A DNA stretch of 57,109 nt, taken from assembly GCA_041687095.1 (NCBI GenBank), contig JAWLCQ010000010.1, positions 1 to 57,109 of the forward strand, given 5' to 3'. The notes under the pieces are model-generated. The model had not been told where the DNA came from. It saw nothing but the letters and a program-made list of their open reading frames with translations, and did not search any database. A program made the position numbers and the translations under genes. Shown here one piece after another: positions 42,551-52,322 of the stretch. How positions within the stretch are numbered: the first letter of the stretch is position 1; each line of letters starts with the position of its first letter. Source of the stretch: JAWLCQ01 sp041687095 (GTDB lineage: Bacteria > Planctomycetota > Phycisphaerae > SM23-33).

Positions 42551-44026
42551 ATGCGTACGGATTTGAAGATCGGCATCGTGACTGGGCTGGTGATCCTGGT
42601 CGCGGTCGTGGCCTACCTCGTCTTTACGGACAGCGACACTCCGTCGCCCGAGGGCGATACCGTCAGGCAGACCGGGGCGCAGGATACCGAAAACGACGTC
42701 GTCGTGAGGACCGATCGCGGCACGCGGGGCGATTCGCCCCGCAGTGTGGACGTGGTGGTGGCCCCTCCGCATACGGAGGAGGTTCGGCCGATCACGCCCC
42801 GCGTGATCACCCCGCGCGTCATCCCCCCGGCCCCGTCGCCGGTGCCCGCCCCGGTGGTGGGCGAGTCGCGTGAGCCCCGGACGGAGGCGGACGGCGGGGA
42901 GGAGCCCCGGCTCATCATCCCCACGCCCGTCCGCACGCCGCCCGCCCTGCCGACCCCGGCCCCCACGCCCGTGCCGTCCGAGAGCAACGCCACGGGCGGG
43001 CGCGACACCATTGTCGCCCTCACGCCCCGCGTCGATCCCTCGCCCGCCCCGAGTTGGCCCGCCGCGCCGACCCCCACCCCGGTCCCCTCGCCCCTCCGCG
43101 GGCCGGACCCCTCCGGCGGCCTGATCGACATGAGCGTGTCCCTGGAACCGATCGGCGCGGGCAGCGCGCCCCCGCCCGGGATGGCCCCGGTGGGCATGGG
43201 CACGATCGTTCCTGGATCCGTCTCCTCCTCTGCCGGCGGGGAGTACGTCGTCCAGGAGGGCGACCTGCTCTGGTCCATCTCCGAGAGGCTCCTGGGGCAC
43301 GGCAAGCACTGGGAACTCATCGCCAAGGCCAACCCCAGCATCAACCCCAACGCCCTGTCTCCGGGCACGCGGCTGAAGATTCCGGCCCTGCCCGGCGAGG
43401 CGCCTCGCCCCGCCGCCGGAACCCCCGGGACCCCCGAGGGCACGATCGCCCGCTCCCCCAGCGGGCAGCGGGTGTACGTGGTGAAGGAGGGGGATGCGGG
43501 CTTCTGGGGCATCGCCGCCAAGCCCGAGGTCTACGGCGACGGGAGGCTCTGGGAGCGGATCAAGAACGCCAACCCGGACATCGACCCCACCTCGCTGAAG
43601 ATCGGGACGCAGCTTGTCATCCCCCCGCCCCCCGGGGCGGACGCCGCGACGGGCGCCACGTCCGGGTCGACCCGGACGGACCGTTCCGCCATGGACGCAT
43701 CGAATCCGTCGCCGACGGCCGTGGCGCCGACGGACACGGTCCCCGGCCGCTACATCGTCCAGGACGGTGACGCGGGCTTCTGGGGCATTGCCCGCAAGGT
43801 CTACGGGGATGGGGCCCTGTGGCCCGCGATCGAGAAGTCGAATCCCGGTGCGGACTCCAGCCGCTTGAAGGTCGGTCAGGTTCTTATCGTACCATCCAAG
43901 CTTGAGGCCCAGCGGCTGGCGGGCGTGCGGTCAGGAACGAGCACGAGCAGTGGCGGAAGCACTCCGACCCCGGTCCCGGTGGCGCCCCCGAGCGGGGGCG
44001 GCCTCGGGGGCGGGGGCTACTTTTGA
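42551..44026 (+). CDS. Membrane-anchored protein with three LysM domains
   Basis: A protein of 491 residues. A single membrane helix (about 8-26) is followed by a Pro/Thr-rich periplasmic linker of about 200 residues and three LysM repeats: YVVQEGDLLWSISERLLGHG, VYVVKEGDAGFWGIAAKPEV and YIVQDGDAGFWGIARKVYG. LysM modules bind peptidoglycan. The second and third repeats are more alike (DAGFWGIA) and probably arose by duplication. A Gly/Ser-rich tail ends GGGGYF. It likely holds the envelope to the wall. The FlgI-like lipoprotein gene follows 124 bases on. Confidence 0.9.
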   Translation: MRTDLKIGIVTGLVILVAVVAYLVFTDSDTPSPEGDTVRQTGAQDTENDVVVRTDRGTRGDSPRSVDVVVAPPHTEEVRPITPRVITPRVIPPAPSPVPAPVVGESREPRTEADGGEEPRLIIPTPVRTPPALPTPAPTPVPSESNATGGRDTIVALTPRVDPSPAPSWPAAPTPTPVPSPLRGPDPSGGLIDMSVSLEPIGAGSAPPPGMAPVGMGTIVPGSVSSSAGGEYVVQEGDLLWSISERLLGHGKHWELIAKANPSINPNALSPGTRLKIPALPGEAPRPAAGTPGTPEGTIARSPSGQRVYVVKEGDAGFWGIAAKPEVYGDGRLWERIKNANPDIDPTSLKIGTQLVIPPPPGADAATGATSGSTRTDRSAMDASNPSPTAVAPTDTVPGRYIVQDGDAGFWGIARKVYGDGALWPAIEKSNPGADSSRLKVGQVLIVPSKLEAQRLAGVRSGTSTSSGGSTPTPVPVAPPSGGGLGGGGYF

Positions 44027-44150
44027 GTAGGGGGCTCGCACGGAGGCCTGCTTCCGTTCGTCTCGCGCCGCTCCCTCCGCCCACGCCGGCGGTACGGCCT
44101 TGGTACGCGGTTCGCCAAGATCGGTCTCTCAGCATAGTCCGGAGAACACC

Positions 44151-45887
44151 ATGCCCAACGTGACACCCTTCCGTATGTGGGTCCTGCTGTTGGTATCGCT
44201 GCTGCTCGTGGGGGGATGCGGGGACGAGAAGAAGAAGAAGGTCGCATCTGACACCGACGCCTCGGAGCTTCCGGAGGTGCCGCGGCACCTCCAGGGGACG
44301 GTCGCCGAGTTCGCCCGCCCCGCCAGCGGGGGCTACATGCCCGTCCAGGGCTACGGGCTGGTGATCGGCCTGGGCGACAAGGGCTCGCCCGAGGTCCCCG
44401 CCTCGCTCCGCCGCTACTTCGAGCAGGAACTCGCCCGCGCCGACTTCGGGTCGTGGGTCCACGAGACCGCCCACGTCTCCCCGCAGCGCGTCCTCCGCGA
44501 CCGCGACACCGCCGTCGTCGAAGCCGCCGGGGCCATCCCCTACGGGGCCCCCAAGGGCACCCGGTTCGACATCCTCGTCTCCTGCGTCCCCCAGACCAGC
44601 ACACTGTCGCTCGACGGGGGGTTCCTCATGCCCTGCGAGTTGCGCTTCACGTTCGGGGCGTCCGTCGAGCCCGGACGCGGCTCGCGCGCCTATGGCCACG
44701 CGGGCGGAGAACTCTTCGTCAACCCCTTCGTCGACCCCACCGACGCCAACGAGGTCATCAAGTTCCGCGAGGGCATCCTTATCGGCGGGGGGGAGGTGAC
44801 GGAGGAGCGGCCGGTGAAGCTCATCCTCCGCGAGCCCGACTACGCCCTCGCCCGCTCCATCCGCGACCGCATCAACGAGCGGTTCCGCCTGGGGAACGAG
44901 CCCATCGCCAACGCCCGCTCCCGCGCCATCATCGACATCACCGTCCCCCCCCAGTGGCGGGCCGACTACGAGCACTTCATCGACCTCGTGCTGCACCTGC
45001 CGCTGCTGCGGCACCCGGGGGAGTGGGAGGCCCGCGGGCGCGAGCTGGTGGAGCAGTTCGAACTCCCCGGGGCCGCCCACCACGACATCGCCCTCACCCT
45101 CGAAGCCATGGGCCCCCAGGTGATCCCCCTGCTGCGCCCGCTCTACGCCTCCACCCACCCCGACGCCGCCTACCACGCCGCCCGCACGGGCCTGCGGCTC
45201 GGCGATGACGCGGGGGCGGGGGTGGTCGTACGCTTCGCGGGGATGCAGGATTCCCCGCTGCAGTTGCCCGCCATCCACGAACTGGCCCGCCACCGCAACG
45301 TCTTCACCGCCACCGACGTGCTGCACCGCCTGCTGGACGGGGACAACGCCCTCACCCGCATCGCCGCCTACGAGACCCTCGCCGCCCGCGGGGACGCCGA
45401 GCGGATCCAACGCCTCTCCGTCGGGGAAGCGTTCACCGTCGACCTCGTCCGCACCAGCGGGGCTCCCGTCATCTACGCCACCCAGTCCGAGCGCAGCCAC
45501 CTCGTCGTTTTCGGGCACGACCTGAGCGTGGTCCGCCCCCTATTCTTCTGCGCCCCCGACGAACTGCTCACCGTCAACGCCCGCCCCGACGCCGAAACCA
45601 TCACCGTCTACCGCAAGGTCCCCATCACCGGGAAGATGAGCGATGCGTTCTACATCGAGCCTAACGTCGGGACGCTCCTGCAGACGCTGGGCAACCGCCC
45701 GCTCCGCGACAAGACCGGCCGCATCCTGGGCCTGGGCCTCACTTACGGGCAGGTGATCCGCATGACCCACCTGCTGTGCGAAGGCGGGCATATTCCGGCC
45801 AAGTTCATCTTGCAGCCCCCGCCCGCACTGAAGAGAATCTACGAGGACGCGGCCACGGTGGAGCGGCCTGAGTTCACGAGCGAGTAA
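44151..45887 (+). CDS. Lipoprotein with FlgI-like (flagellar P-ring) domain and helical repeats
   Basis: A protein of 578 residues. The lipobox LLVGGC (C about residue 23) is followed by a charged Lys run. Residues about 45-280 contain MPVQGYGLVIGLGDKGS and RFDILVSCVPQTSTLSLDGG, which resemble the P-ring protein FlgI (LVGYGLVVGL and the later export-gate sequences). Residues about 280-430 look like HEAT-type helical repeats. No other flagellar gene is in the window, so a P-ring role is doubtful; an envelope-spanning ring or scaffold is an alternative. GGAG precedes ATG 44151. Confidence 0.65.
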   Translation: MPNVTPFRMWVLLLVSLLLVGGCGDEKKKKVASDTDASELPEVPRHLQGTVAEFARPASGGYMPVQGYGLVIGLGDKGSPEVPASLRRYFEQELARADFGSWVHETAHVSPQRVLRDRDTAVVEAAGAIPYGAPKGTRFDILVSCVPQTSTLSLDGGFLMPCELRFTFGASVEPGRGSRAYGHAGGELFVNPFVDPTDANEVIKFREGILIGGGEVTEERPVKLILREPDYALARSIRDRINERFRLGNEPIANARSRAIIDITVPPQWRADYEHFIDLVLHLPLLRHPGEWEARGRELVEQFELPGAAHHDIALTLEAMGPQVIPLLRPLYASTHPDAAYHAARTGLRLGDDAGAGVVVRFAGMQDSPLQLPAIHELARHRNVFTATDVLHRLLDGDNALTRIAAYETLAARGDAERIQRLSVGEAFTVDLVRTSGAPVIYATQSERSHLVVFGHDLSVVRPLFFCAPDELLTVNARPDAETITVYRKVPITGKMSDAFYIEPNVGTLLQTLGNRPLRDKTGRILGLGLTYGQVIRMTHLLCEGGHIPAKFILQPPPALKRIYEDAATVERPEFTSE

Positions 45888-46154
45888 TCGGTTCGCGAGC
45901 CCGCCCCCCGTGTCGCGAAGAACGCAAGACCGCCTCTAGGCGGTCCGTCCAACAGGAACCGCAGGTGGTTGCGCCACCCGCAAGCGGCGTGACCGGGCTT
46001 GCCCCGTGCAAGCCCGATCGCCGCTTGCGGGCGCCTTCCGCCTGCCCCTTCGCGCTACGGCAGCCTGTGGCGGGAGGGGGGCGCATGGGCCTGTGTGGAT
46101 GGACGATGGGCCACGGACGGCGGAGGGACCTCGCGTGAAGGAAGACGCCGCACC
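45888..46154. repeat. Two hairpins before smc
   Basis: GACCGCC-TCTA-GGCGGTC (about 45929-45946) and a nested structure in which CCCGCAAGCGGCG (45977-45989) pairs with CGCCGCTTGCGGG (46019-46031) around an inner GGGCTTG/CAAGCCC. No U-tract follows. They may end the lipoprotein transcript. Confidence 0.7.
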
Positions 46155-49100
46155 ATGAAGCTGAAAAAGCTGATCCTCGCCGGTTTCAAGAGCTTTGCGG
46201 ACCGGACCGAGTTTGACTTCGCCGATGGCGTGAGCTGCATTGTCGGGCCCAATGGGTGCGGCAAGAGCAACGTGGTCGACGCCTTCAAGTGGGTCCTGGG
46301 CTCCCAGTCGCCCAAGAGCCTTCGCGGGACGGAGATGTCCGACGTCATCTTCAACGGCTGCTCCACCCGCCGCCCCGCCGGGATGGCCGAGGTTTCCCTC
46401 GTCTTCGACAACGCCGATGGGATGCTGTCGTTCGAGGTGGGGGGGGAGGGCCGCACCACCGACGAAGTCGCCGTCACCCGCCGCCTCTACCGCGACGGGA
46501 ACAGCGAGTACCTCATCAACAAGCGCTCCGTCCGCCTCCGCGACCTCCGCGAGATGTTCATGGACACGGGCGTGGGCGTGGACGCCTACTCCCTCATCGA
46601 GCAGGGCCGCGTCGAGGTCTTCCTCCAGGCGTCCCAGGAGGACCGCCGCAACATCTTCGACGAGGCCGCCGGGATCTCCAAGTACAAGGCCCGCAAGAAG
46701 GAGGCCCTCCGCAAGCTCGAACGCGTCGAGCAGAACCTCCTCCGCCTCACCGACATCCTCGCCGAGGTCGAGAAACGCCTCCGCTCCATCAAGGTCCAGG
46801 CGGGCAAGGCCCGTAACTACCAGGAGCACTCCGAACGCCTCAAGACGCTCCGGTCCCTGCACTTCCTCGCCCAGTACCACACGCTGTCCCAGCAGCGGAC
46901 CGCCCTCGAGCGCCAGGTCCACGCCGCCACCGACACGCTCTCGGCGATTCACGCCCAGATCGACCGCCTCGAATCCGCCCGCGCCGCCACCGAGGTCGAG
47001 GCCGTCGACCAGGAACGCGCCGAGCGCGAACTCCGCGGCCAGATCGCCTCCGTCGCCGGGCAGATCACCTCCCGCGAGGAGCGCATCGAGATGCTCCGCG
47101 CCCGCATCGAGGAACTGGGCGACCGCATCGTCGAATCCTCCCGCCGCGCCGAGGAACTCGAAGCCAAGGTCGAGACCGTCCAACGCGATGCCGCCGCCCG
47201 CGAGGGCGAACTGCAGGGCCTCGACGAGCAGATCCAGCAGCTCGCCTCCGCCCGCGACGGGGCCCGCGACGAGCACGCCGCCTCCCAGCAGGTCGTCGCC
47301 CAGCTCAACGACCGACTCGAGGACGAGAAGACCGGCACGATCGACCTGCTCCGCCGCACCTCGCAGCTCCACAACGAGATCCACTCCCACAAGGTCCGCG
47401 GGGAGTCCCTCCACGGGCAGCGGCAGCGCCTCACCGGGCGATCCGCCGAGGTCGCGTCCATGCTCGAGCGCATGGCCGCCGAGCACGGGCAGCTCTCCGC
47501 CAAGCTCTCCGACGTCCGCGCCGTCCTCGCCGACGCCACCCAACGCCTCGAGGACAACCGCGCCCAGCGCACGGCCGCCTCCGCCGACGAGCACCGCCTC
47601 CAGGACGAACTCCACTCCCGCCGCGAGAAACGCTCCGCCGCCCAGTCCCGCATGCAGGCCCTCCGCGAGATGCAGCAACGCCGCGAAGGGGTCGCCGACG
47701 GCGTCCGCCGCGTCCTGAACCCCAAGAACGGGCCCCGCATCGAGTGCATCCGCGGGATGCTGGGCGACTTCGTCGAGACCGACCTCGAACACGCCCGCCT
47801 CGTCGAAGCCGCCCTCGCCGGGATCGACCAGGCCCTCGTCGTCGACCGCCTCCAGGACCTCCAGGCCGCGGGCGAGGCGCTGAACAAGCTGCTCGGCAAT
47901 GGGGGAGCGGTCGAGGTCTTCTGCCTCGACCGTCTCGGGCCCCTGTGCGAGGACTTCGACCCCGCCCAGCACCCCGTGCTCCTCCACCGCCTCGCCGACG
48001 CCGCCCGCGTCCCCGCCTTCCTCGCCCCCCTGATGTGGCGACTGCTGGGACGCACCTTCGCCATCGCCTCGCTCTCCGACGCCCCCCTCGCCGCCCGCCT
48101 CGCCCCCCGCGGATCCCGCTTCGTCACCCCCGAGGGCGACGTCGTCGAACCCGATGGCCGCGTGAGGCTCCACGCCGCCCAGAAGGCCGCGGGCATCATC
48201 ACGCGGCGGAGCGAGCTGTCCGAACTGCAGGCGACCGTCGATGTCCTCAACGCCGAAATCGCCGACCGCGAGCAGCGGATGAAGTCCTGCCGCGACGAAA
48301 TCCGCCACCTCGACGACCTGCAGCAGAAGTTCCGCACCGCCATCTACGAGGCCAACACCGAACGCGTCTCCACCGAGACCCGCCTCGAGCAGCTCCACGG
48401 GCGGATGGAGGGGCTCCGGCGGGAGCAGCCCGTGATCGCGGCCGACCTGCAGAAGATCGCTGCCGACATCGAATCCGCCGCGCAGGCCGAACACGCCGCC
48501 CGCACCAAGGCCCAGGAACTCGAACAGCTCTCCGTCGAGCGGCAGCGCGAGACCGAACGCCTCACCGCCGAGATCGCCCAGCACCGCCGGAAGCAGGACG
48601 AACTCGCCGCCCGGCTCAGCGACGCCAAGGTCGCCCTCGCCCAGACCGAACAGAAACGCGTCAGCCTCCGCGACGCCGCCGCCTCCCTCCGCCGCCAGGC
48701 CGAGCAGATGCTCCGCGACCGCGAGACCGCCCGTAGCGAGGTCGAACTCAACCGCCAACGCCGCACCGACGCCGAAACCGCCCTCACCACCGCCCGCGAG
48801 GAGATCGAGCAGCTCTTCATCGAGCAGCAGCGCCTCGAAGCCGACGCCGCCGAGATCGAGGAGACCCGCCGCGGCCTGCAGGAGAAGCTCGAACAGATCC
48901 GCGGGCAGCTCAACGAGAAGCGCACCGCCCAGGACGCTGCCGGCGGCGGGCTCAACGCCAGCAAGCTCCAACTGGGCGAGACCGAGGTCCGCGTCGAGTC
49001 CCTCATCGCCCGCGCCGCCGATGAGATGAACATGGACCTCAACGCCCTGTACCCCGAGTACCAGCACGACGAGGAGCGGGACTGGGCGGCCGTCGAGAGC

Positions 49101-49772
49101 GAGATCGCCGACCTGCGGGGCAAGATCGAACGCCTGGGCAACGTCAACCTCGACGCCATCGCCGAGCAGGACGAACTCGAGAAGCGCCGCACCTTCCTCG
49201 CCGAGCAGCTCGAGGACATCCGCAACTCGCAGAACCAGCTCAGCGACCTGATCCGGCGGATCAACCGCGAGTCCAAGGAGAAGTTCGTCGCCACCTTCGA
49301 CGCCGTCCGCGCCAACTTCCAGGAGCTGTTCCGCAAGCTCTTCGGGGGCGGACGGGCGGACGTGTACCTGCTGGACCCCGAGGACGTGCTGGAGAGCGGC
49401 ATCGAGGTCGTCGCACGCCCGCCCGGGAAGGAGACGCGGTCCATCTCGCTGCTCAGCGGCGGGGAGAAAACGATGACCGCCCTGGCGCTGCTGTTCAGCA
49501 TCTTCCGCTCCCGCCCCAGCCCCGTCTGCCTCCTCGACGAGGTCGACGCCGCCCTCGACGAGGCCAACAACCAGCGCTTCAACCGCCTCATCCAGGAGTT
49601 CGTCGGCACCAGCCAGTTCCTCGTCATCACCCACGCCAAGCGGACCATGAGCATGGGCTCGGTCCTGTACGGCGTGACGATGCAGGAACCGGGCGTCAGC
49701 AAGCGCATCAGCGTCCGCTTCGAGGACTCGGGCGAGAACCTCGACCGCGAACTCGAACCCGTCGAAGCCTGA
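46155..49772 (+). CDS. smc: Chromosome segregation protein SMC
   Basis: The ATPase core of condensin. The 1205-residue protein has Walker A GPNGCGKSN (about residues 32-40), long coiled coils (about 170-510 and 670-1030), a hinge around GPRIECIRGMLGDFVETD (about 540-650), the ABC signature SLLSGGEKTMTALALLF and Walker B VCLLDEVDAALDEANNQRF. Start at ATG 46155 (MKLKKLILAGFKSFAD). The kleisin partners ScpA and ScpB are not in the window. Confidence 0.97.
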   Translation: MKLKKLILAGFKSFADRTEFDFADGVSCIVGPNGCGKSNVVDAFKWVLGSQSPKSLRGTEMSDVIFNGCSTRRPAGMAEVSLVFDNADGMLSFEVGGEGRTTDEVAVTRRLYRDGNSEYLINKRSVRLRDLREMFMDTGVGVDAYSLIEQGRVEVFLQASQEDRRNIFDEAAGISKYKARKKEALRKLERVEQNLLRLTDILAEVEKRLRSIKVQAGKARNYQEHSERLKTLRSLHFLAQYHTLSQQRTALERQVHAATDTLSAIHAQIDRLESARAATEVEAVDQERAERELRGQIASVAGQITSREERIEMLRARIEELGDRIVESSRRAEELEAKVETVQRDAAAREGELQGLDEQIQQLASARDGARDEHAASQQVVAQLNDRLEDEKTGTIDLLRRTSQLHNEIHSHKVRGESLHGQRQRLTGRSAEVASMLERMAAEHGQLSAKLSDVRAVLADATQRLEDNRAQRTAASADEHRLQDELHSRREKRSAAQSRMQALREMQQRREGVADGVRRVLNPKNGPRIECIRGMLGDFVETDLEHARLVEAALAGIDQALVVDRLQDLQAAGEALNKLLGNGGAVEVFCLDRLGPLCEDFDPAQHPVLLHRLADAARVPAFLAPLMWRLLGRTFAIASLSDAPLAARLAPRGSRFVTPEGDVVEPDGRVRLHAAQKAAGIITRRSELSELQATVDVLNAEIADREQRMKSCRDEIRHLDDLQQKFRTAIYEANTERVSTETRLEQLHGRMEGLRREQPVIAADLQKIAADIESAAQAEHAARTKAQELEQLSVERQRETERLTAEIAQHRRKQDELAARLSDAKVALAQTEQKRVSLRDAAASLRRQAEQMLRDRETARSEVELNRQRRTDAETALTTAREEIEQLFIEQQRLEADAAEIEETRRGLQEKLEQIRGQLNEKRTAQDAAGGGLNASKLQLGETEVRVESLIARAADEMNMDLNALYPEYQHDEERDWAAVESEIADLRGKIERLGNVNLDAIAEQDELEKRRTFLAEQLEDIRNSQNQLSDLIRRINRESKEKFVATFDAVRANFQELFRKLFGGGRADVYLLDPEDVLESGIEVVARPPGKETRSISLLSGGEKTMTALALLFSIFRSRPSPVCLLDEVDAALDEANNQRFNRLIQEFVGTSQFLVITHAKRTMSMGSVLYGVTMQEPGVSKRISVRFEDSGENLDRELEPVEA

Positions 49773-50149
49773 GGGTTCGGATCTAAGCGGTGATGAACGC
49801 AGATGGGGAGAGGCACTAGGGACTAGGGAATAGGGACTAGGGAATGGGGAAGAGGGACTGGGCGGAAGAGGGGAGGCGTTCACGCCTTCGGTGCTGTTTG
49901 TGAAGGCGTGAAGAAAAGGGTCCGTCGGGTTCCGAAGGCGGGAGAGGCAGAGGGAGCCTCGAAAATGGGGACGGGCTCCGCAGCGGCATGCTTCTCGCCG
50001 CGCAGGTGCCTGTCCCCATTTCCGAGGCCCGCGCGAGCCCGAAATCCGAATTCCCAAGTCCGACATTCACCTTTCGGGTTCCATAGGGTAGAAGTACGTG
50101 AAGCCTTTGATCGCCCAAGAGGCCTGGCCCTGCAGCAAAGGAGTCCGCC
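49773..50149. repeat. CTAGGGA heptads and a degenerate MITE
   Basis: 49815-49855 carries AGGGACT units. A decayed MITE copy follows: left hairpin TTCACGCCTTC...GAAGGCGTGAA (49879-49889 with 49902-49912), whose loop contains TGCTGTTT, the reverse complement of the AAACAGCA loop of the other copies. The inner arms GCCTCGAAAATGGGGAC (49956-49972) and 50012-50028 show a compensatory A-to-T/T-to-A change. Both outer ends are lost. AAAGGAG at 50138 serves the next gene. Confidence 0.75.
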
Positions 50150-51607
50150 ATGACCCACATCCGCTCCCTCGTCGCCCTGTGCATCCTCGGGATCGTGTCC
50201 TCGTTCGCCCTCGCCGTCGAGTCGCCCAAGGAGGAGAACTCCTGGAAACGCTGGCGGCCGAAGGAGTACCGCGAGACCTTCACCGCCGACGAGAAGGCCC
50301 GCCCGCACGTGCAGGCGCGGTCGTTCGACCTCCAGGAGTTCCCGTTCCTCGACGGGCAGTGGGAGGGCATCATCGTCGACAGCGACGGGGACGTGTGGTT
50401 CTCCGTCAGTTCGCACTCCGACACCCAGCCTGGGCACCTGTTCGTCTACAAGCGGGAGAAGGACAAGGTCTACCACCTCGCCGACCTCGGCCAGGCGTGC
50501 GGCGAAAAGCTCACCTTCGCCCCCCCGCAGGACAAGATCCACGCCCAGATGTTCCAGGAGGGCGAGTACATCCTCACCGGGACGTGCGAGGGCCACGCCA
50601 TCTACAACAACCCCTACCAGGGCGGGTACTGGCTGCGGATCCACCGCGCGACGGGCGTGGTCGAGAACCTGGGCAAGTCCATCACCAATGACGGGCTGCT
50701 GTGCGTGAGCTACGACCCGCGGCGCAAGGTGCTCTACGGGCACACCAACCGCACGGGCGAACTCACCGTCTTCGACCCCGCCACCCGCCAGGAGCGCATC
50801 CTGGGCGTCCCGTGGCAGGACGTCATCGACCGCTGGAAGGCCAGCGACGACCCCAAGAAGCCCAAGGAGATCTGGCCGCGGGCCCTGACGCACATGATCA
50901 CGAAGGATGGACGGGTCTTCGGCGTGAAGCCCCCGTGCCCGACCTTCTGGTGCTACGACCCCGAGACGGACAAGATCACCACCTTCCAGGCCGAGAACAT
51001 GCCCCTGCCCGCCGAGATCGCCGCTCTGCCCAAGACCGCCGACGGGCTCAGCGAGAAGGACGCCAAGGCGCGGGCCAAGCTCCTCGATCAGTGGGAGAAC
51101 AGCGCCTTCCACCTGCACTGGTGGGATGCGAAGGACCAGTGCTTCTACATCATCCGCAGCTTCGATCAGATGCTCTGCCGCTTCTACCCGCCCGCACGCG
51201 ACGGGAAGCAGGCGGCGCGCGTGGAGCCCCTCCACGAGATGGGCGGGCGGGAGCGGCTGTGGGGCAATCGCCCCGGGGCGTGCGTGCTGGTCATGCATGG
51301 CCGCACGGTCTACTACACGCCCCACACCGGCTGGGGCGGGTACTCGTACCTGACGAGCTACGACGTGGACAAAAAGCAGTTCACCGACCACGGGCCCATC
51401 ATCGTCGAGGGCGACCGCCGCGTCGCCGAAATCCACGCCTTGGACGTGGACAAGGACGGGAAACTCTACATGGTCGCCTTCGCCTACAACATCGAGAACG
51501 AGGACGCCGACCGCCCCTGGTCCATGCGCGGCAAGTGGACGTTCCACTCCCGCTTCGCCATCATTGATCCCGCGACCGCATGCGTTACGCCTTCGGCGGG
51601 GGAATAG
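50150..51607 (+). CDS. Secreted protein of unknown function, possibly beta-propeller
   Basis: I do not recognise a named family. The 485-residue protein has a signal peptide (about 1-22, ending FALA) and repeated short strands with the pattern GLLCVSYDPRRKVLYGHTNRTGEL, TVFDPATRQ, FWCYDPETDKITTF and SYDVDKKQFTDHG, which suggests a beta-propeller or similar ligand-binding fold. It is rich in aromatic residues (GYWLRIHRA, FHLHWWDA). No lipobox, anchor or sorting signal is seen. An AAAGGAG site precedes ATG 50150. It is bracketed by CTAGGGA heptad tracts on both sides. Confidence 0.7.
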   Translation: MTHIRSLVALCILGIVSSFALAVESPKEENSWKRWRPKEYRETFTADEKARPHVQARSFDLQEFPFLDGQWEGIIVDSDGDVWFSVSSHSDTQPGHLFVYKREKDKVYHLADLGQACGEKLTFAPPQDKIHAQMFQEGEYILTGTCEGHAIYNNPYQGGYWLRIHRATGVVENLGKSITNDGLLCVSYDPRRKVLYGHTNRTGELTVFDPATRQERILGVPWQDVIDRWKASDDPKKPKEIWPRALTHMITKDGRVFGVKPPCPTFWCYDPETDKITTFQAENMPLPAEIAALPKTADGLSEKDAKARAKLLDQWENSAFHLHWWDAKDQCFYIIRSFDQMLCRFYPPARDGKQAARVEPLHEMGGRERLWGNRPGACVLVMHGRTVYYTPHTGWGGYSYLTSYDVDKKQFTDHGPIIVEGDRRVAEIHALDVDKDGKLYMVAFAYNIENEDADRPWSMRGKWTFHSRFAIIDPATACVTPSAGE

Positions 51608-52322
51608 GCACTAGGGACTAGGGACTAGGAGAGGCACTGACGCGTCTCGAGAAACCAGACGTGGAGGGTGCCACGGCTGCGCTGTTTGCAGCCGTGTCCC
51701 TGACCGACCGTCCATGCTTGAACGCGATGCGCGGGCGAACGGCCCTTCGCTCAGCCCGAAGGGCTTCCAGAGCCGTAGCCCAGGGCAAGGCCGCAGGCCG
51801 CCGCCCTGGGTAGGCAGCATCAGGAGTTTCGCCCTGAAAGGGCCCAAGAGCGCCGGGGCATTCTCTTGTGCCCTTTCAGGGCGGAACGACTCGATGTCCC
51901 GTACCCAGGGCGGCGCTTCCGGCTTCGCCAAGGCTACGCCGCGACGAGTCGCTCTGCCCTGGGCTATGCTCTGAAAGCCCTTGGGGCTTGCGGACTGCCG
52001 TTGTAGCTGGCCCGACCCTCGCTCCGCCCGGGCGAGTTGGGCGGGGGCGGAGAAGTTTCCCTCGGATCTCCATGCCGGGTGCCGTGGTTTGCGGAGCGCA
52101 GCGGAGCAACCACGTCAGACCGACGCTGACCGGAAATCACCTGGGATGCGTATTAGATACCTTTGCTCCCTGGGAGAAAGGTGTTCCGTCCGCTTCGCGG
52201 GCGGGGCGGGCGTTCCGCCCGCCGCTAAACGACGCGCAGGGATATACCTCCCGGTTCCCGGTTCCCGATTCCCGGTTCCTGGTTCCCGGTTCCTGGTTCC
52301 TGGGTCCCGGGTCCCGCTCCGT
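51608..52322. repeat. Large nested palindrome island
   Basis: Contents in order: CTAGGGA heptads (51608-51640); a GCCACGGCTGC hairpin (51669-51697); three nested arm pairs TAGCCCAGGGC/GCCCTGGGCTA (51776-51786, 51956-51966), GCCCTGGGTA/TACCCAGGGC (51803-51812, 51902-51911) and CGCCCTGAAAGGGC/GCCCTTTCAGGGCG (51830-51843, 51870-51883); a stop-family palindrome ending GGGATGCGTAT (about 52050-52155); and CCCGGTT-type heptads (52250-52318). No gene is supported. Confidence 0.85.

Noticed and set aside
45936..50066. A 1376-codon open frame on the minus strand opposite smc
   Set aside because: High GC leaves few stop codons. Its translation is a Glu/Gly/Val/Leu-rich antisense shadow of SMC, while the plus strand has complete SMC motifs.
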